Source: an uncultured Prevotella sp.
GTDB taxonomy: Bacteria > Bacteroidota > Bacteroidia > Bacteroidales > Bacteroidaceae
Length of the DNA stretch: 26,874 nt
Assembly (NCBI GenBank): GCA_900552675.1
Contig: USAI01000026.1
Coordinates: forward strand, 1 to 26,874
Reading direction: 5' to 3'
Shown here: positions 25,701-26,874 of the stretch, piece after piece
How the letters are laid out: each line of letters opens with the position of its first letter
Numbering within the stretch: the first letter of the stretch is position 1
Made by a program: the position numbers and the translations under genes
The notes under the pieces: generated by a model
What the model was told of the DNA's origin: nothing
Seen by the model: only the letters and a program-made list of their open reading frames with translations
Database searches by the model: none

Positions 25701-26628
25701 TCTTGCCTCCACTCTGCTCGGCCCAGCGCAGCATGCCCCACTGGTTGTAGGCGCGCTGCCAGATGCCATCAAAGGCTCGCTTGGCATCGTTGATATATAC
25801 TTTTTGGCCAGTAAGCTGATAGGCACGAGCGGCAGCAATAATCATCCACATCACGTCGTCGTTAAAATCGTGTCCATACCATTTATAGGCATCTTCATAC
25901 ACCAGGTGCAGCCAATCGGTGCCCACCTTTTTCTTAAAGTAATTGTATACCGAGGTGAAGGCATCGAGATATTGCTTTTGGCCCGTGGTTTCGTAGGCGT
26001 CGAGCATGGTTTCAAGGATCTCGGGTTCGCCCCATCCGCCCTTGGTAAAGGTTTTGCCACCACTCACGGTTTGAAGGAACGAAGCGAGGTAGCGCTCGCC
26101 CATCTCATCGCGCAAAGCGTGGGTAAAGGTGGTGATAGGAGTTTCTTCAACAAAGGTCCACGATTGCTGTGCAGCATCGTCGCCCGTTTTCTTAACGCCC
26201 AATGCCAGTTGGGTGCCATCACTTGTATTAACGGCACCGAGGTAACGCAACTGTGTACCTATGGTTTGGGCCACACGATAGGTGTTTGTGCTGGCATCAA
26301 TGGGCTCAAGGGTCCATTGTGCCGATGTGGCAGTGGCCTTATCCGACTGCTGGGCTACCGTTGAAGCGATGGTGAGATACTTGCCCGTATATACGTTGCG
26401 CAGCACCCACTTTTCGCCTTGACGCTCGGCATACCACTGTTGAGATGGGGCTGGCGTTTGGGTCCAGAGCACTACTTTCTTGCCGTTGTCGAAGGCTGAG
26501 TTTTCTACAAACACAGCCTTACCCTTGTCGGTAGCGGGCACCAGACGGTAGGCTTTACCAGCTTCAACATCGGCCCACAGCCCTTGTACAACAGCGATGC
26601 AGGCTACTGTAAGGATGAGTTTTTTCAT
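22792..26628 (-). CDS. Secreted GH76 alpha-1,6-mannanase-like protein with ricin-like, CBM6-like and discoidin-like domains and T9SS tail
   Basis: 1278 residues. Order: signal peptide (1-19); ricin/RICIN-like beta-trefoil (about 22-160; YRLVPATDKGKAVFVEN, QQWYAE, YTGKYLTI); GH76 catalytic domain (about 170-520) with the paired aspartates D257-D258 in HDFNDDVMWMIIAAARAY; a CBM6-like module (about 526-655; FQAEDFDYAQGVY); four discoidin/F5-8C-like modules (about 660-795, 796-900, 905-1045, 1050-1190) with recurring WTLxxSxDGxTW-type strands; and a type IX secretion sorting domain (about 1205-1278; GTVAVYNSTG, RGIYIIKV, final KIMIR). GH76 enzymes cut alpha-1,6-mannan backbones such as yeast cell-wall mannan. 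The binding modules and T9SS tail imply an enzyme secreted or fixed on the cell surface. It is in the same direction as SusCD but separated by 462 bp. Substrate in this organism is unproven. Confidence 0.88.
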   Translation of the reverse strand: MKKLILTVACIAVVQGLWADVEAGKAYRLVPATDKGKAVFVENSAFDNGKKVVLWTQTPAPSQQWYAERQGEKWVLRNVYTGKYLTIASTVAQQSDKATATSAQWTLEPIDASTNTYRVAQTIGTQLRYLGAVNTSDGTQLALGVKKTGDDAAQQSWTFVEETPITTFTHALRDEMGERYLASFLQTVSGGKTFTKGGWGEPEILETMLDAYETTGQKQYLDAFTSVYNYFKKKVGTDWLHLVYEDAYKWYGHDFNDDVMWMIIAAARAYQLTGQKVYINDAKRAFDGIWQRAYNQWGMLRWAEQSGGKNGTNSCINGPAEVAACYIAMGLGDESYYEKARALYDKQRRYLFNAESGAVYDCFTWNAETNMPGGYSYWSSTYNQGTMLGAATLLYNHYGDSFYLQDAKTIVDYSLNHLCNSDGIINVCQTVEGDLCGFKGILMRYMRQYATRFNVPSIMTWIQRNALHAYCNRNSKGITSSAWLTKAAEDGTYGDKRYDNQPFGCSTAVSAAFNAFVPTSGIVKEAWQVFQAEDFDYAQGVYTDQIDGRTVVTNIKKGLYTCYRNVDFGSTPARQVQLTLSKVANKAVGGSVEVCLDSPSAKPIATINAPTTDSWATLTADIAPVAGRHDVYMRFKTKVTSSNSAFSFDSFTFLTTATPLMSDVTKNGGVLTLSPASDQAALAIDADPTTSASVAGHQLSLSYQSEVAVRPLQYSVSVGTEPSANDPKTWTLLASNDGETWIELDRQDNAQFADRASTQRHTLNTDALYTRFRLNITDNHGGENTAVADWQLVGTLNTNLGFTAQGTEVCTADGLYKPTRYAVTAPATTGQQAPTGWTLQGSTDGKTWDDIDHRSHQSFACAAATAFYTASAQKGYSQFRLQTEGEGTAQTYTVFAQLMPTATFYPGIFSNGGTFTAASSTASLKAIADSDPSTSVRIPLTNGQAQVVYESPWPFKVKSYALCAGSAQGETQANPKNWKVEVSKDGTKWTVLRTELSKAFNKRATVVTNTLSSNAEWKYIRLNITAVSKADADEVVIDDWQLNGQCVTTDALNASGATATALVPVDNANETGDKVADNNIDTKYCYPFFMGSWLNYNFDTPVVANLYSVSSANDNVGRDPKAWTLMGSDDGTSWVTLDQQTQIAFPNRKTTLFFAFNNKHAYAHYRMVMDGNNGDSMLQLSEWQLLYSDQIASGIGAVADHVGQDKIGIDKDVENKLLTLSMPTNGTVAVYNSTGLLAMQQTVAAGKQQVSLPSNARGIYIIKVCAGAQQQTAKIMIR

Positions 26629-26689
26629 ACGAATTATTATGTTTTTAAATTGTTTTGGTCTATTGCAATATATTATAATAACAGGTATA

Positions 26690-26706
26690 GGTGCTATTTT
26701 TGCACC
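26690..26706. repeat. Small palindrome upstream of the GH76 gene
   Basis: GGTGC and GCACC flank TATTTTT, 62 bp upstream of the GH76 start codon. It could be an operator or an RNA hairpin; no consensus -7 box was found here, only TATATTGC at 26661-26668 (minus strand), one T short of consensus. Confidence 0.35.
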
Positions 26707-26729
26707 ACAGTAGCGTTTTTTAACACACT

Positions 26730-26768
26730 AAAGCCCCACCCCCAACCCCTCCCCGTTGGAGAGGGGAG
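26730..26768. repeat. C-rich/G-rich intergenic palindrome
   Basis: A strongly C-rich run is followed by GTTGGAGAGGGGAG; CCCCTC (26746-26751) can pair with GAGGGG (26761-26766). It resembles dispersed C-rich intergenic palindromes I associate with Bacteroidales genomes; only one copy is in this window. Confidence 0.5.
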
Positions 26769-26789
26769 TAAATACCCTCACTTCTTGCT

Positions 26790-26873
26790 GGAGGACAGGG
26801 CACAGAGACCCTGTTCTACTATGATTGGCCTTGCAAATCTCAGTAGGACGGTGGTCTCCGTGCCCCGTCCTCC
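26790..26873. repeat. Long imperfect inverted repeat at the right edge
   Basis: Arms 26790-26820 and 26842-26873 (31 and 32 bp) match as inverted copies at about 27 positions, with one extra base, around a 21-bp AT-richer loop. The outer part is GGAGGACRGGGCACRGAGACC. It has no T-run and no ORF inside. It could be a mobile palindromic repeat or the folded end of a transcript entering from outside the window. Confidence 0.8.
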
Positions 26874-26874
26874 C

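Overview
The window reads as a chromosomal segment of a Bacteroidales bacterium, most likely a Prevotella/Segatella-type member of the Prevotellaceae. The reasons are a SusC/SusD pair, Bacteroidetes-style -7 boxes (TAnnTTTG) instead of E. coli-type promoters, almost no Shine-Dalgarno sequences, type IX secretion-like C-terminal tails, and a murT-murK-murQ gene trio of the kind known from Tannerella forsythia. No rRNA, tRNA, CRISPR array, phage or intact insertion sequence was recognised.

Layout. Positions 1-1068 (+) hold the 3' part of a secreted YD-repeat-like protein that begins beside an 11-G homopolymer. Converging on it is a PAP2 phosphatase with a C-terminal beta-barrel-like region (1229-2590, -). 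A 593-bp gap follows, with a possible short transcript, a strong bidirectional terminator and a 17-18-bp tandem repeat. From 10524 down to 3184 (-) runs an apparent operon: Na+/solute symporter, serine beta-lactamase-fold hydrolase, transglutaminase-like protein, and a large zinc amidase. A DUF1343/NamZ exo-N-acetylmuramidase diverges from it (10909-12087, +). After a 416-bp gap with a terminator and an array of 32-bp hairpin repeats comes murT-murK-murQ (15375 to 12504, -). Then come a second namZ (16773-15529, -) and the SusC/SusD outer-membrane importer (22329-17029, -). The right end is a 1278-residue GH76 mannanase-like multidomain protein (26628-22792, -) and a palindromic edge region.

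How the genes fit together. From 3184 to 22329 the content is that of a peptidoglycan salvage locus. The inferred route is: SusCD imports wall fragments across the outer membrane. The amidase, the beta-lactamase-fold hydrolase and the transglutaminase-like protein remove or trim stem peptides in the periplasm. The two NamZ enzymes release MurNAc from non-reducing ends. MurT (and possibly the symporter) carries products across the inner membrane. MurK phosphorylates MurNAc, and MurQ converts MurNAc-6-phosphate to GlcNAc-6-phosphate plus D-lactate. The enzyme families are recognised with good confidence; SusCD specificity, peptidase specificity and MurT mechanism are inference. No nagZ, ampG or murR homologue is visible here. 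The GH76 gene next to SusC leaves open that SusCD serves alpha-mannan instead.
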